Positions 1 to 10,164 of a DNA stretch of 13,493 bases are shown one piece after another; position 1 is the stretch's first letter, and every line of letters starts with the position of its first letter. The DNA is from Caldimonas sp. (GTDB lineage Bacteria > Pseudomonadota > Gammaproteobacteria > Burkholderiales > Burkholderiaceae_C). Under the pieces are notes generated by a model. The model saw only the letters and a program-made list of their open reading frames with translations, did no database searches and had not been told where the DNA came from. Location of the stretch: positions 1 through 13,493 of the forward strand of contig JASLGD010000079.1 in assembly GCA_030150305.1 (NCBI GenBank), in the 5' to 3' direction. A program made the translations under genes and the position numbers.

Positions 1-550
1 GGTTCTCGAGCGCGTAGCCGGAGCCCGACGGCGCCTGCGTGCGGTCGCCGACGATCCACCAGCGGCCATCGGGCGAGCGCGCGAGGTCGGCGGCGTACTG
101 CAGCAGATGACGGCCGCCCGCGGGCTTGAACCCCTCGGCCGCCGCCAGGAAGCCGCGGTGCCCGAACACGACTCCCGGCGGCAGCGCACCGCTCTTCAGC
201 AGCGCCTGGGCGCCGTACAGATCGGCGAGCACGCGATCGAGCAGCTCGGCGCGCTGCTCGATCCCGGCCGCGATCGCGGACCACTCGTCGGCCGGCAGCA
301 CGAGCGGAATCGGATCGACCTGCCACGGCCGGTGCACGCCCTGGGCGTCGTCGTAGACGTTGTAGGTGATGCCGTGCTCGCGGATCTGCCGTTCGGTGAG
401 CGAAAGCGTGTCGCTCACCTCGCGCTCGCTGCGCTCGGCGAGCGCGCGCACGAACGCGTCCCAGTGCGGGCGCGGGCGGCCCGGCCCGGCGAGCAGCTCG
501 TCGAAGCGCCCCGCGGGCGCCGTGTAGCCGGCGAGCAGTTGGTCGAGCAT
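1..550 (-). CDS. Circularly permuted type 2 ATP-grasp protein, N-terminal part (likely ATP-grasp/alpha-E fusion); cut by left edge
   Basis: This is the first 183 codons of a protein whose 3' end lies outside the window. The ATG at 550 is the only usable start, because an in-frame TAG lies nine codons upstream; that TAG is also the stop codon of the transglutaminase gene, 24 bases away, so the two are almost certainly co-transcribed. The N-terminus matches the circularly permuted ATP-grasp family: HGITYNVY near residue 58, a helical segment ending LYGAQALL, and at the cut end the nucleotide-site signature DRTQAPSGSGYALEN. This aligns with EDNLRVPSGVSYMLEN in the stand-alone paralogue at 5207-6640. 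Family members following a DUF2126 transglutaminase are often fused to a C-terminal alpha-E domain; that is inferred, since the C-terminus is not visible. The predicted role is ATP-dependent amide-bond formation, with substrate unknown. No clear Shine-Dalgarno sequence is seen. Confidence 0.88.
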   Translation of the reverse strand, partial: MLDQLLAGYTAPAGRFDELLAGPGRPRPHWDAFVRALAERSEREVSDTLSLTERQIREHGITYNVYDDAQGVHRPWQVDPIPLVLPADEWSAIAAGIEQRAELLDRVLADLYGAQALLKSGALPPGVVFGHRGFLAAAEGFKPAGGRHLLQYAADLARSPDGRWWIVGDRTQAPSGSGYALEN

Positions 551-574
551 GGCAGCGAACCGAAAGGCGAGACG

Positions 575-3976
<3,402 letters not shown>

Positions 3977-4020
3977 CGTGATCAGGCCGGCTGGTCGCCG
4001 GGCCGCTCGCAAGACCGGCC

Positions 4021-4073
4021 GTGGCCCCCTCGGGGGGCAGCGCCGCGGCGAAGCCGCAAGGCGCCCCCGGGCC
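4021..4073. repeat. G/C-rich hairpin repeat between the alpha-E and transglutaminase genes
   Basis: This lies in the 97-base gap between the alpha-E stop and the transglutaminase start. It holds two adjacent stem-loops: GCCCCC-TCG-GGGGGC (4024-4038), and a two-part stem GCGCC+GCGGC closed by GAA against GCCGC+AA+GGCGC (4040-4064). A further CCCCGGGCC follows. The minus strand reads CGCTGCCCCCCGAGGGGGC, which I recognise as similar to a dispersed intergenic hairpin common in Burkholderiales-type genomes; that recognition is from memory. No T-run follows on either strand, so a canonical intrinsic terminator is unlikely. In mid-operon it may stabilise or attenuate the mRNA. Confidence 0.6.
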
Positions 4074-5195
4074 TCATGACACCGGGACCAGGAAGTCGCG
4101 GCTGATCCCGGTTCCGAGCGCGTTGACGCGCTCGAGGAACTGCGTCAGGTAGGCGTGCATCCCCGTCGCCAGGATCTCGTCGATCCGGCCGTACTGCAGG
4201 TCGGCGTTGATGCGGCCGGCGAGCCGCAGGGTGTCCTTCGACTGCTCGTTTGCGACGCGGTGCAGGTTCGAGACGACCTCGTGCATGCACGCCGCGAGCG
4301 AGCGCGGCATGTCGGGCCGCAGGATCAGCAGCTCGGCGACGCGCTCGGGCCGGATGACGTTGCGGTAGACCTTGCGATAGACCTCGAACCCGGACACCGA
4401 GCGCAGCACCGCCGACCAGTGATAGAAGTCGAACTCGACGTCCTTGCCGCCGCTCTCCTGGCTCTGCGCGCCGTTGCCCTGGCTCTGGCGTTGCCCGCCG
4501 TTGCCCTGGCTCTGGCTCTGCATGCCGCCGCCCTGGCTCTGGCTCTGCATGCCGCCGCCCTGGCTCTGCGCGAACGCCGCGACGCCGTTGCGCATGCGTG
4601 CGCCGATCGCGCCGGGGCCGTTGCCGAAGACGTCGCGGTCGACCGAGTGGAACTTGACGTCGAGCAGCCGCGCCGTGTTGTCGGCGCGCTCGAGGAAGGT
4701 GCCGATGCGCAGGAAATGCAGCGCCTCGTCCTGCAGCATCGTGCCGACGGTGACGCCGCGCGACAAGTGCGAGCGGAACTTGACCCACTCGAACCCCTCG
4801 CCGGGGCCGCGCTGGAACGCATCGTCGGCGATCAGGCGCTGGAACTCGAGCCAGGTCTGGTTCTGCGTCTCCCAGACCTCGGTCGTGAGCGTGCCGCGCA
4901 CCGCGCGTGCGTTCTCGCGCGCCGCCATCAGGCAGCTGCGGATCGACGAGCCGTTGCCGGCGTCGTTGACCATGTACTCGATCACCGTGCGCGGCGTCAC
5001 CTCGCGGTAGCGCTTGGCGAAGTCGCCGCTGATCTCGTTGATGCTCAGCATGCCGCGCCAGCCGCGCTCGGCGGCCTCCTCCGACTGCGGCAGCAGCGAC
5101 ATCTGGTAGTTGACGTCGAGCATGCGCGCGGTGTTCTCGGCGCGCTCCATGTAGCGCGCCATCCAGAACAGGTGGTCGGCGGTGCGCGACAACAT
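4074..5195 (-). CDS. Alpha-E (DUF403, COG2307-type) domain protein, 373 aa
   Basis: An all-helical alpha-E protein, the usual partner of circularly permuted ATP-grasp proteins. The start MLSRTADHLFWMARYMERAENTAR is the family hallmark, and a second related motif, FLRIGTFLERADNTARLLDV, lies at 161-180. The C-terminal helices (about 252-365) include HWSAVLRSVSGFEVYRK and MPRSLAACMHEV. The ATG at 5195 lies 11 bases after the stop of the ATP-grasp gene and is preceded by GGAG at a six-base distance, so the pair is a tight operon. Family members are usually about 310-320 residues. The excess here is mostly a Gln/Ser/Gly-rich tandem repeat at residues 210-246. Its biochemical role is unknown; co-occurrence suggests it helps the ATP-grasp and transglutaminase components. 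The start and identity are secure. Confidence 0.93.
   Translation of the reverse strand: MLSRTADHLFWMARYMERAENTARMLDVNYQMSLLPQSEEAAERGWRGMLSINEISGDFAKRYREVTPRTVIEYMVNDAGNGSSIRSCLMAARENARAVRGTLTTEVWETQNQTWLEFQRLIADDAFQRGPGEGFEWVKFRSHLSRGVTVGTMLQDEALHFLRIGTFLERADNTARLLDVKFHSVDRDVFGNGPGAIGARMRNGVAAFAQSQGGGMQSQSQGGGMQSQSQGNGGQRQSQGNGAQSQESGGKDVEFDFYHWSAVLRSVSGFEVYRKVYRNVIRPERVAELLILRPDMPRSLAACMHEVVSNLHRVANEQSKDTLRLAGRINADLQYGRIDEILATGMHAYLTQFLERVNALGTGISRDFLVPVS
4458..4568 (-). repeat. In-frame tandem repeat coding a Gln/Ser/Gly-rich linker in the alpha-E protein
   Basis: Two identical 27-base units (4504-4530 and 4531-4557) are followed by an 11-base partial copy (4558-4568) and preceded by diverged copies back to about 4458. 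Each perfect unit translates on the minus strand as a nine-residue repeat of the type GGGMQSQSQ, and the diverged part reads GNGGQRQSQGNGAQSQ. The unit length is a multiple of three, so copy-number change would keep the frame. The insert separates two helical regions (residues about 200 and 252) and is probably a disordered flexible linker. Confidence 0.9.
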
Positions 5196-5201
5196 GATGA
5201 C

Positions 5202-5205
5202 TCCG
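5202..5205 (-). promoter_or_regulatory. Ribosome binding site of the alpha-E gene
   Basis: GGAG on the minus strand, six bases before the ATG at 5195. It lies in the 11-base gap after the TGA of the upstream ATP-grasp gene. This is one of the few clear Shine-Dalgarno sequences in the window and it supports the chosen start. Confidence 0.7.
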
Positions 5206-5206
5206 G

Positions 5207-6640
5207 TCAGGCCTCCAGGATCCAGGTGTCCTTCGTCCCGCCGCCCTGCGACGAGTTGACGACGAGCGAGCCTTCCTTGAGCGCGACGCGCGTCAGCCCG
5301 CCGGGGACCATCTGCACGGTCTTGCCCGAGAGGACGAACGGACGCAGGTCGATGTGGCGCGGCGCGATGCCGCTCTCGACGAACGTGGGACAGGTGGAGA
5401 GCGCGAGCGTCGGTTGCGCGATGTAGCGCGCCGGGTCGGCCTTCAGCGCGGCGCGGAACTGCTCGATCTCGGCCGCCGTCGCCGCCGGCCCGACGAGCAT
5501 CCCGTAGCCGCCGGCGCCGTGCACCTCCTTGACGACGAGCTCGCCGAGGTGGTCGAGCACGTGGCCGAGGTCGTCGGGGTTGCGGCAGACGTACGTCGGC
5601 ACGTTGTTCAGGATCGGTTGCTCGCCGAGGTAGAACTCGATCATCTTCGGCACGTACGGATAGATCGACTTGTCGTCGGCGATGCCGGTGCCGATCGCGT
5701 TGGCGAGCGTCACGTTGCCGGCGCGGTACGCCGAAAGCAACCCGGCGCAGCCGAGCGTCGAGTCGGGACGGAACGCGCGCGGGTCGAGGAAGTCGTCGTC
5801 GACGCGCCGGTAGATGACGTCGACGCGCTTCGGGCCCTGCGTCGTGCGCATGTAGACGAAGTTGTCGCGCACGAAGAGGTCCTGGCCTTCGACGAGCTCG
5901 ATCCCCATCTGCTGGGCGAGGAACGCGTGCTCGAAGTACGCGCTGTTGTACATGCCGGGCGTCAGCACGACGACCGTCGGATCGTTGACCGCCGCCGGCG
6001 CGACCGAGCGCAGCGTCTCGAGCAGCAGGTCGGGATAGTGCGCGACCGGAGCGACGCGGTGCCGCCCGAACAGCTCGGGAAACAGCCGCATCATCATCTT
6101 GCGGTTCTCGAGCATGTACGAGACGCCGCTCGGCACGCGCAGGTTGTCCTCGAGGACGTAGTAGCTGCCGCTGCCGTCCGGGTTGGCGGCGCGGACGATG
6201 TCGATCCCGGCGATGTGCGAGTAGATGCCGCCGGCGACGTCGACGCCCTGCATCTCGGCGCGGTACTGCGCGTTGCCGAGCACCTGGTCGGCGGGGACGA
6301 CGCCGGCCTTCAGGATCTCCTGGCCGTGGTAGACGTCGTGGATGAAGCGGTTCAGCGCGCTGACGCGCTGGCGCAGCCCCCGCTCCATCTCGCGCCATTC
6401 GTGCGCCGGGATGACCCGCGGGATGAGGTCGAACGGGATCAGCCGCTCGGTGCCGCGGCCGTCGTCCTTGGCGCCGTAGACGGCGAACGTGATGCCGACG
6501 CGGCGGAAGATCACCTCCGCCTCGTCGCGGCGCGTCTGCATGACCTGCGGCGGCTGTTCCTTCAGCCAGCGGTCGTAGCCGCCGTAGTGCTCGCGCACCA
6601 CGCCGCTCGCGTCCAGCATCTCGTCGAAGGCCGGCCCCAC
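5207..6640 (-). CDS. Circularly permuted type 2 ATP-grasp protein (COG2308-type), stand-alone, 477 aa
   Basis: A predicted ATP-dependent ligase of the circularly permuted ATP-grasp group. Motifs in order are EHYGGYDRWL (17-26), GITFAVYG (49-56), RFIHDVYHGQ (98-107), the nucleotide-site signature VLEDNLRVPSGVSYMLENR (162-180), VLTPGMYNSAYFEHAFLA (225-242), DVIYRRVDDDFLDP (274-287), VVKEVHGAGGYGM (369-381) and VNSSQGGGTKDTW (461-473). These span a whole family member and no key block is missing. The GTG start at 6640 is chosen because AAGGGGG lies six bases upstream and the resulting length is typical; the first in-frame ATG, codon 8, would cut into the conserved N-terminus. It is the first gene of the four-gene minus-strand cluster, 82 bases after comEC. 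No convincing promoter is seen in that gap, so read-through from comEC is possible. The likely reaction is carboxylate-amine ligation; the substrate is unknown. Confidence 0.93.
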   Translation of the reverse strand: MGPAFDEMLDASGVVREHYGGYDRWLKEQPPQVMQTRRDEAEVIFRRVGITFAVYGAKDDGRGTERLIPFDLIPRVIPAHEWREMERGLRQRVSALNRFIHDVYHGQEILKAGVVPADQVLGNAQYRAEMQGVDVAGGIYSHIAGIDIVRAANPDGSGSYYVLEDNLRVPSGVSYMLENRKMMMRLFPELFGRHRVAPVAHYPDLLLETLRSVAPAAVNDPTVVVLTPGMYNSAYFEHAFLAQQMGIELVEGQDLFVRDNFVYMRTTQGPKRVDVIYRRVDDDFLDPRAFRPDSTLGCAGLLSAYRAGNVTLANAIGTGIADDKSIYPYVPKMIEFYLGEQPILNNVPTYVCRNPDDLGHVLDHLGELVVKEVHGAGGYGMLVGPAATAAEIEQFRAALKADPARYIAQPTLALSTCPTFVESGIAPRHIDLRPFVLSGKTVQMVPGGLTRVALKEGSLVVNSSQGGGTKDTWILEA

Positions 6641-6646
6641 GCGTTT

Positions 6647-6653
6647 CCCCCTT
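6647..6653 (-). promoter_or_regulatory. Ribosome binding site selecting the GTG start of the stand-alone ATP-grasp gene
   Basis: The minus strand reads AAGGGGG, then a six-base spacer, then GTG at 6640. The reading frame stays open further upstream, so this site is the main reason for setting the start here rather than at a more distal codon or at the ATG seven codons inside. Confidence 0.6.
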
Positions 6654-6722
6654 GCGTCGGCGAGGTTAGCAAAGATCGGGCCGGCGATCGATGAAGATGC
6701 ACGCGCCCGACGTCCCGAGGCG

Positions 6723-9143
6723 TCAGGGGCCGTCGCCGCCGATCCGGTGGTGCCAGTAGCGCCGCGCCGTATCGCGCTCGCAAGTGCCGTCCTCTGGACC
6801 GTCGGCACGCCACTGCCAGGCGCCGCACGCTGCGGTCGCGACGACCGCGATGCCGCGCTCGCGGTAGCGCTCGACCACGTCGGGCGCAGGGTGGCCGAAG
6901 CGATTGCGGTAGCCGGCCTGGAAGACGGCGATGCGCGGATGGACGGCATCGAGAAACGCCGCGCTCGACGACGTCCGGCTGCCGTGGTGCGGCACGACGA
7001 GGACGTCGCTCCGCAGCGCCGCGCCGGCGACGACGAGCGCCGATTCCTGCTCGCGCTCGATGTCGCCGGTGAGCAGCACGCTGCGGCCGCCGCCGGAGAC
7101 GCGCAGCACGCACGACATCGCGTTCGGCTTCGCGTTGCGCGCGTAGTCGTCGGCGCGCGGATGAAGGACGGCGAAGTCGACGCCGTCCCACTGCCAGCGC
7201 TCGCCGGCGGTGCAGCGCCGCGCCGGCCGCGCGCCGTCGAGCAGCGGATGCCCGTCCTCGAGCGAGCTTGCGAGTGCGGCGACGTCGAGCGCGCCGAACA
7301 GCGACCGTGCGCCGCCGGTGTGGTCGCTGTCGCGGTGGCTGAGGACGAGGAGGTCGAGCCGACGATCACCGCGGCCGCGCAGCAGCGGCACGAGGACGCG
7401 CTGGCCGGCGTCGCTCTCGCGCGAGTAGACCGGGCCGCTGTCGAACAGGAGCGCGTGCGCGCGTGTGCGCACGAGCACCGCGGTGCCCTGGCCGACGTCG
7501 GCGGCGACGACGTCGAACGCGCCCTCGCCGGGGTGCGGCACCGGCGGCACGAGCAGCGCGGCGACGAGCGCAGCGGACGCGACTCGCGCCCGCCAGGGCA
7601 GCGGCAGGACGAGGAGCGCGGCGCCGACGAGGCCGGCGATCCGTGCCCACGCCGGGGCGACGGGCGCGGACCACACCGCGCCGGGCACGGCGGCCAGGAC
7701 CGCGAGCAGCGCGTTCAGCACCTCGACCAGCCAGGCGGCGATCGCCCACAGCGGCGCCAACGCGATGCCGAGCAGCGCGAGCGGCGTGATGACGAGCGTG
7801 ACGAGCGGGATCGCGACCAGGTTGGCGGCGAAGCCGACCAGCGATACCTGCTGGAAGATCACGAGCGTGAGCGGCGTCAGGCCGAGCGTCGCGACGAGCT
7901 GCGTGCGCACGCCGTCGCGCGCCGCGGCGACGATGCGCGCCGGCCAGCCGCGCCAGCCCTCGACGTGCGGCGCCTCGTCGACGCGCGGCGATGCCGCAGG
8001 CGACGACGACATCAGGAGCGCGACGGCGACGAACGAGAGCCAGAAGCCCGGCTGCAGCAGCCCCCACGGATCGAGCAGCGTGACGACGAACGCGGCCGCC
8101 AGGAGGACGAGCGTCCACGGCCAACGCAGCCCGAGCGACTGCAGCACGGTGACGGTCGCGAGCATCCACACGGTCCGCTGCGCCGGAACGCCCCAGCCGG
8201 CGAAGAGCGCGTACGCGGCCGCGGCGGCAAGACCGCCCCAGCGCGCCGCGCTCGTCGCGGGCAGCAGATGCGCGGCGCGGCCGCTGCGCCGCCACGCGGC
8301 CGCGACGACGAGCCCGGCGAGCCACGCGAACATCGTCACGTGCAGGCCGCTGATCGACATCAGGTGCGCGACGCCGGTGTTGCGGAACAGGTCCCAGTCG
8401 TCGCGCTCGATCGCGCCCTGGTCGCCGACCGCGAGCGCGGCGAGCACGCCGGCGGCGCGCCGGTCGGCGACGCGCGCGTAGATCGCATCGCGCACGCGCT
8501 GCCGCGCGCGCTCGACCGGGAAGCCGGCCGTCGCGTCGACGAGCGTCGCCGGCGCGTCGCGCACGTAGCCGGTGGCGCGAACGCCCTGCTCGAGCCACGC
8601 CAGCTCGACGTCGAAGCCGTGCGGATTGAGCGTGCCGTGCGGCTGCCGCAGCCGCACCGTGAATCGCCAGCGCTGGCCGGCGCGCAGCGCCTGGCGCGGC
8701 TGCACGATCGACGCGTCCTCGTGAAAGCCCGCGTACCAGCCGAGCGCGAGCGACGGCGGCACGCCGCGCGGCGCGCCACCGGGATCGACGGCGAAGCGAA
8801 AGCCCAGCCCGCTCGGCCCCTCCTGCGGCAGGCTCGCGACGACGCCGGTGACGACGATGTCCTCGCCCTCGAGCTCCGCCGGCATGGTGTCGGCGAGCAC
8901 CGCCGTCGCCTGCCAGCCCGTGATGGCAAAGCCGAGCGCGAGCGCAGCGCAGACGCACGCGACGTCGCGCAGCGGCCGCCTCAGCCAGGGCAAGGCAAGC
9001 AGCGCGAGCGCGGCTGCCGCGGCGATCGCGGTGTAGCCGCCGGGCGCAAGCAGCGAACGCTCGTGCAGCTGCAGCGCGACGCCGACCAGCCAGGCGATCG
9101 GCAGTGCCGTGAGACGCCAGCCGCCGACGCCCGGTGAAGCCAT
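6723..9143 (-). CDS. comEC: ComEC/Rec2 family DNA internalization protein, 806 aa
   Basis: An inner-membrane channel protein that takes single-stranded DNA into the cytoplasm during natural transformation. Residues 10-85 hold N-terminal membrane helices. Residues about 90-200 form the DUF4131/OB-like domain. The Competence domain follows, with GVAHLMSISGLHVTMFAWL at 257-275, QRTVWML at 322-328 and many membrane segments to about residue 515. Residues about 540-780 form a metallo-beta-lactamase-fold domain with VGQGTAVLV (550-558), the metal motif HRDSDH (603-608), TGDIE (692-696), PHHGS (718-722) and FGHPAP (749-754). Length and all motifs are typical, so the gene looks intact. Four cysteines (644, 677, 773, 788) are confined to this C-terminal domain. 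The ATG at 9143 lies 41 bases from the divergent ridA start; no strong ribosome binding site is visible. It shares direction with the ATP-grasp cluster downstream but has no known functional link to it. Confidence 0.95.
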   Translation of the reverse strand: MASPGVGGWRLTALPIAWLVGVALQLHERSLLAPGGYTAIAAAAALALLALPWLRRPLRDVACVCAALALGFAITGWQATAVLADTMPAELEGEDIVVTGVVASLPQEGPSGLGFRFAVDPGGAPRGVPPSLALGWYAGFHEDASIVQPRQALRAGQRWRFTVRLRQPHGTLNPHGFDVELAWLEQGVRATGYVRDAPATLVDATAGFPVERARQRVRDAIYARVADRRAAGVLAALAVGDQGAIERDDWDLFRNTGVAHLMSISGLHVTMFAWLAGLVVAAAWRRSGRAAHLLPATSAARWGGLAAAAAYALFAGWGVPAQRTVWMLATVTVLQSLGLRWPWTLVLLAAAFVVTLLDPWGLLQPGFWLSFVAVALLMSSSPAASPRVDEAPHVEGWRGWPARIVAAARDGVRTQLVATLGLTPLTLVIFQQVSLVGFAANLVAIPLVTLVITPLALLGIALAPLWAIAAWLVEVLNALLAVLAAVPGAVWSAPVAPAWARIAGLVGAALLVLPLPWRARVASAALVAALLVPPVPHPGEGAFDVVAADVGQGTAVLVRTRAHALLFDSGPVYSRESDAGQRVLVPLLRGRGDRRLDLLVLSHRDSDHTGGARSLFGALDVAALASSLEDGHPLLDGARPARRCTAGERWQWDGVDFAVLHPRADDYARNAKPNAMSCVLRVSGGGRSVLLTGDIEREQESALVVAGAALRSDVLVVPHHGSRTSSSAAFLDAVHPRIAVFQAGYRNRFGHPAPDVVERYRERGIAVVATAACGAWQWRADGPEDGTCERDTARRYWHHRIGGDGP

Positions 9144-9184
9144 CGCGAGAGTGTAGGATTCGCGCTCTCCCAGCCCGCATCGCC

Positions 9185-9646
9185 ATGGCCTCGATCTACG
9201 ACCGTCTCACCGACCTCGACATTTCGCTGCCGCCGTTGGCGATTCCGGCCGGCGCCTACGTTCCCTTCGTCCGCTCCGGCAACCTCGTCTTCCTCTCCGG
9301 CCACATCGCCAAGCGCGACGGCAAGGTCTGGGTCGGCCAGCTCGGCCGCGACATGAACACGGCGACCGCCAAGAAGGCGGCGCGCGCCGTCGCGATCGAC
9401 CTGCTCGGCACCTTGCACGCCGCGGTCGGCGACCTCGACAAGGTCGAGCGCATCGTGCGGATCACGAGCCTCGTCAACAGCGCGGCCGACTTCATCGAGC
9501 ACCACCTGGTGACGAACGGCTGCTCCGAGCTGTTCGGCGAAGTGTTCGCCGAGAAGGGCGCGCACGCGCGCAGCGCGTACGGCGTCGCCCAGCTGCCGCT
9601 CGGCGCCTGCGTCGAGATCGAGCTGATCGCCCAGGTCGGCGAATGA
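9185..9646 (+). CDS. RidA/YjgF/UK114 family protein, 153 aa
   Basis: This belongs to the longer RidA-like subfamily (about 150 residues) with the start MASIYDRLTDLDISLPP. Core motifs are GAYVPFVRSGNLVFLSGH (23-40), VGQLGRD (50-56), LGTLHAAVGDLDKVERIVRI (74-93) and HARSAYGVAQLPLGACVEIE (127-146). R129 aligns with the conserved Arg that binds the substrate carboxylate in imine-deaminating RidA proteins. The family hydrolyses reactive enamine/imine intermediates made by PLP enzymes, but this subfamily is less well defined, so no gene symbol is assigned. The ATG at 9185 is preferred over an in-frame ATG 17 codons upstream, because that extension is non-conserved and would overlap the comEC start. 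Its stop overlaps the dsbB start. Confidence 0.9.
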   Translation: MASIYDRLTDLDISLPPLAIPAGAYVPFVRSGNLVFLSGHIAKRDGKVWVGQLGRDMNTATAKKAARAVAIDLLGTLHAAVGDLDKVERIVRITSLVNSAADFIEHHLVTNGCSELFGEVFAEKGAHARSAYGVAQLPLGACVEIELIAQVGE

Positions 9647-10137
9647 GGTCGCGCGCGGCTGGCGGCGCGCGCACGACGGCGCTGTTCGCGTTCGTCGCGG
9701 TCGTCTGCGTCGCCGCGCTCGCGGCCGCGCTCGTCTCGCAGCACGTGTTCGACATGCAGCCGTGCCCGTGGTGCACGCTGCAGCGGCTGATCTTCGGCGC
9801 GATCTTCGTGTTCGCCGTGCTCGGCCTGTTGTGGCGCGGCGCTGCCGGCGGCCGCGTCGCCGGCACCTTCGCGCTCCTGCTCGCGCTGGCCGGCATCGCC
9901 GCGGCCCTGTGGCAGCAGCTCGTGGCGGCGAAGTCGGAATCGTGCAACCTGACGCTCGCCGACCGCATCATCAGCGCGTCGACGCTCGACCGATTGCTTC
10001 CCGACGTCTTCGAGGCGCGTGCGAGCTGCGCCGACGCCGCGGTCTCGCTGCTCGGCGTTCCGTACGCGTACTGGGCAGCGGCGTGCTTTGCGGTGTGCGC
10101 GGTCGTGCTGCTGCGCGTCCTTCGCCTCAGCGTCTGA
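9643..10137 (+). CDS. dsbB: Disulfide bond formation protein DsbB, 164 aa
   Basis: An inner-membrane quinone reductase that reoxidises periplasmic DsbA. Four hydrophobic segments (about 11-32, 48-65, 71-93 and 140-160) give the DsbB four-helix topology. The two essential disulfide pairs are present: C41-C44 in QPCPWCTLQR, and C101 with C129 in the second periplasmic loop. The spacing closely matches the E. coli enzyme (41, 44, 104, 130), and R48 after the CPWC motif is the conserved quinone-linked Arg position. The ATG overlaps the ridA stop (ATGA, 9643-9646), indicating translational coupling. It converges on parC with only 27 bases between the stop codons. Confidence 0.95.
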   Translation: MRSRAAGGARTTALFAFVAVVCVAALAAALVSQHVFDMQPCPWCTLQRLIFGAIFVFAVLGLLWRGAAGGRVAGTFALLLALAGIAAALWQQLVAAKSESCNLTLADRIISASTLDRLLPDVFEARASCADAAVSLLGVPYAYWAAACFAVCAVVLLRVLRLSV

Positions 10138-10164
10138 CGACGATCGGCGCGGCCGGCCGCCGCC

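Noticed and set aside
6641..6722. Promoter for the ATP-grasp cluster in the gap after comEC (TTGCTAACC as a -10)
   Set aside because: There is no matching -35 at proper spacing, so it is too weak to call.
6747..9137. Long plus-strand open frame opposite comEC
   Set aside because: The composition is low-complexity Arg/Asp/Ala with no recognisable motif. It mirrors the codon bias of comEC on the other strand.
10138..10164. Palindrome GCGGCCGGCCGC between the convergent dsbB and parC stops as a bidirectional terminator
   Set aside because: It has no loop and no U-tract, and short G/C palindromes are expected in such sequence.
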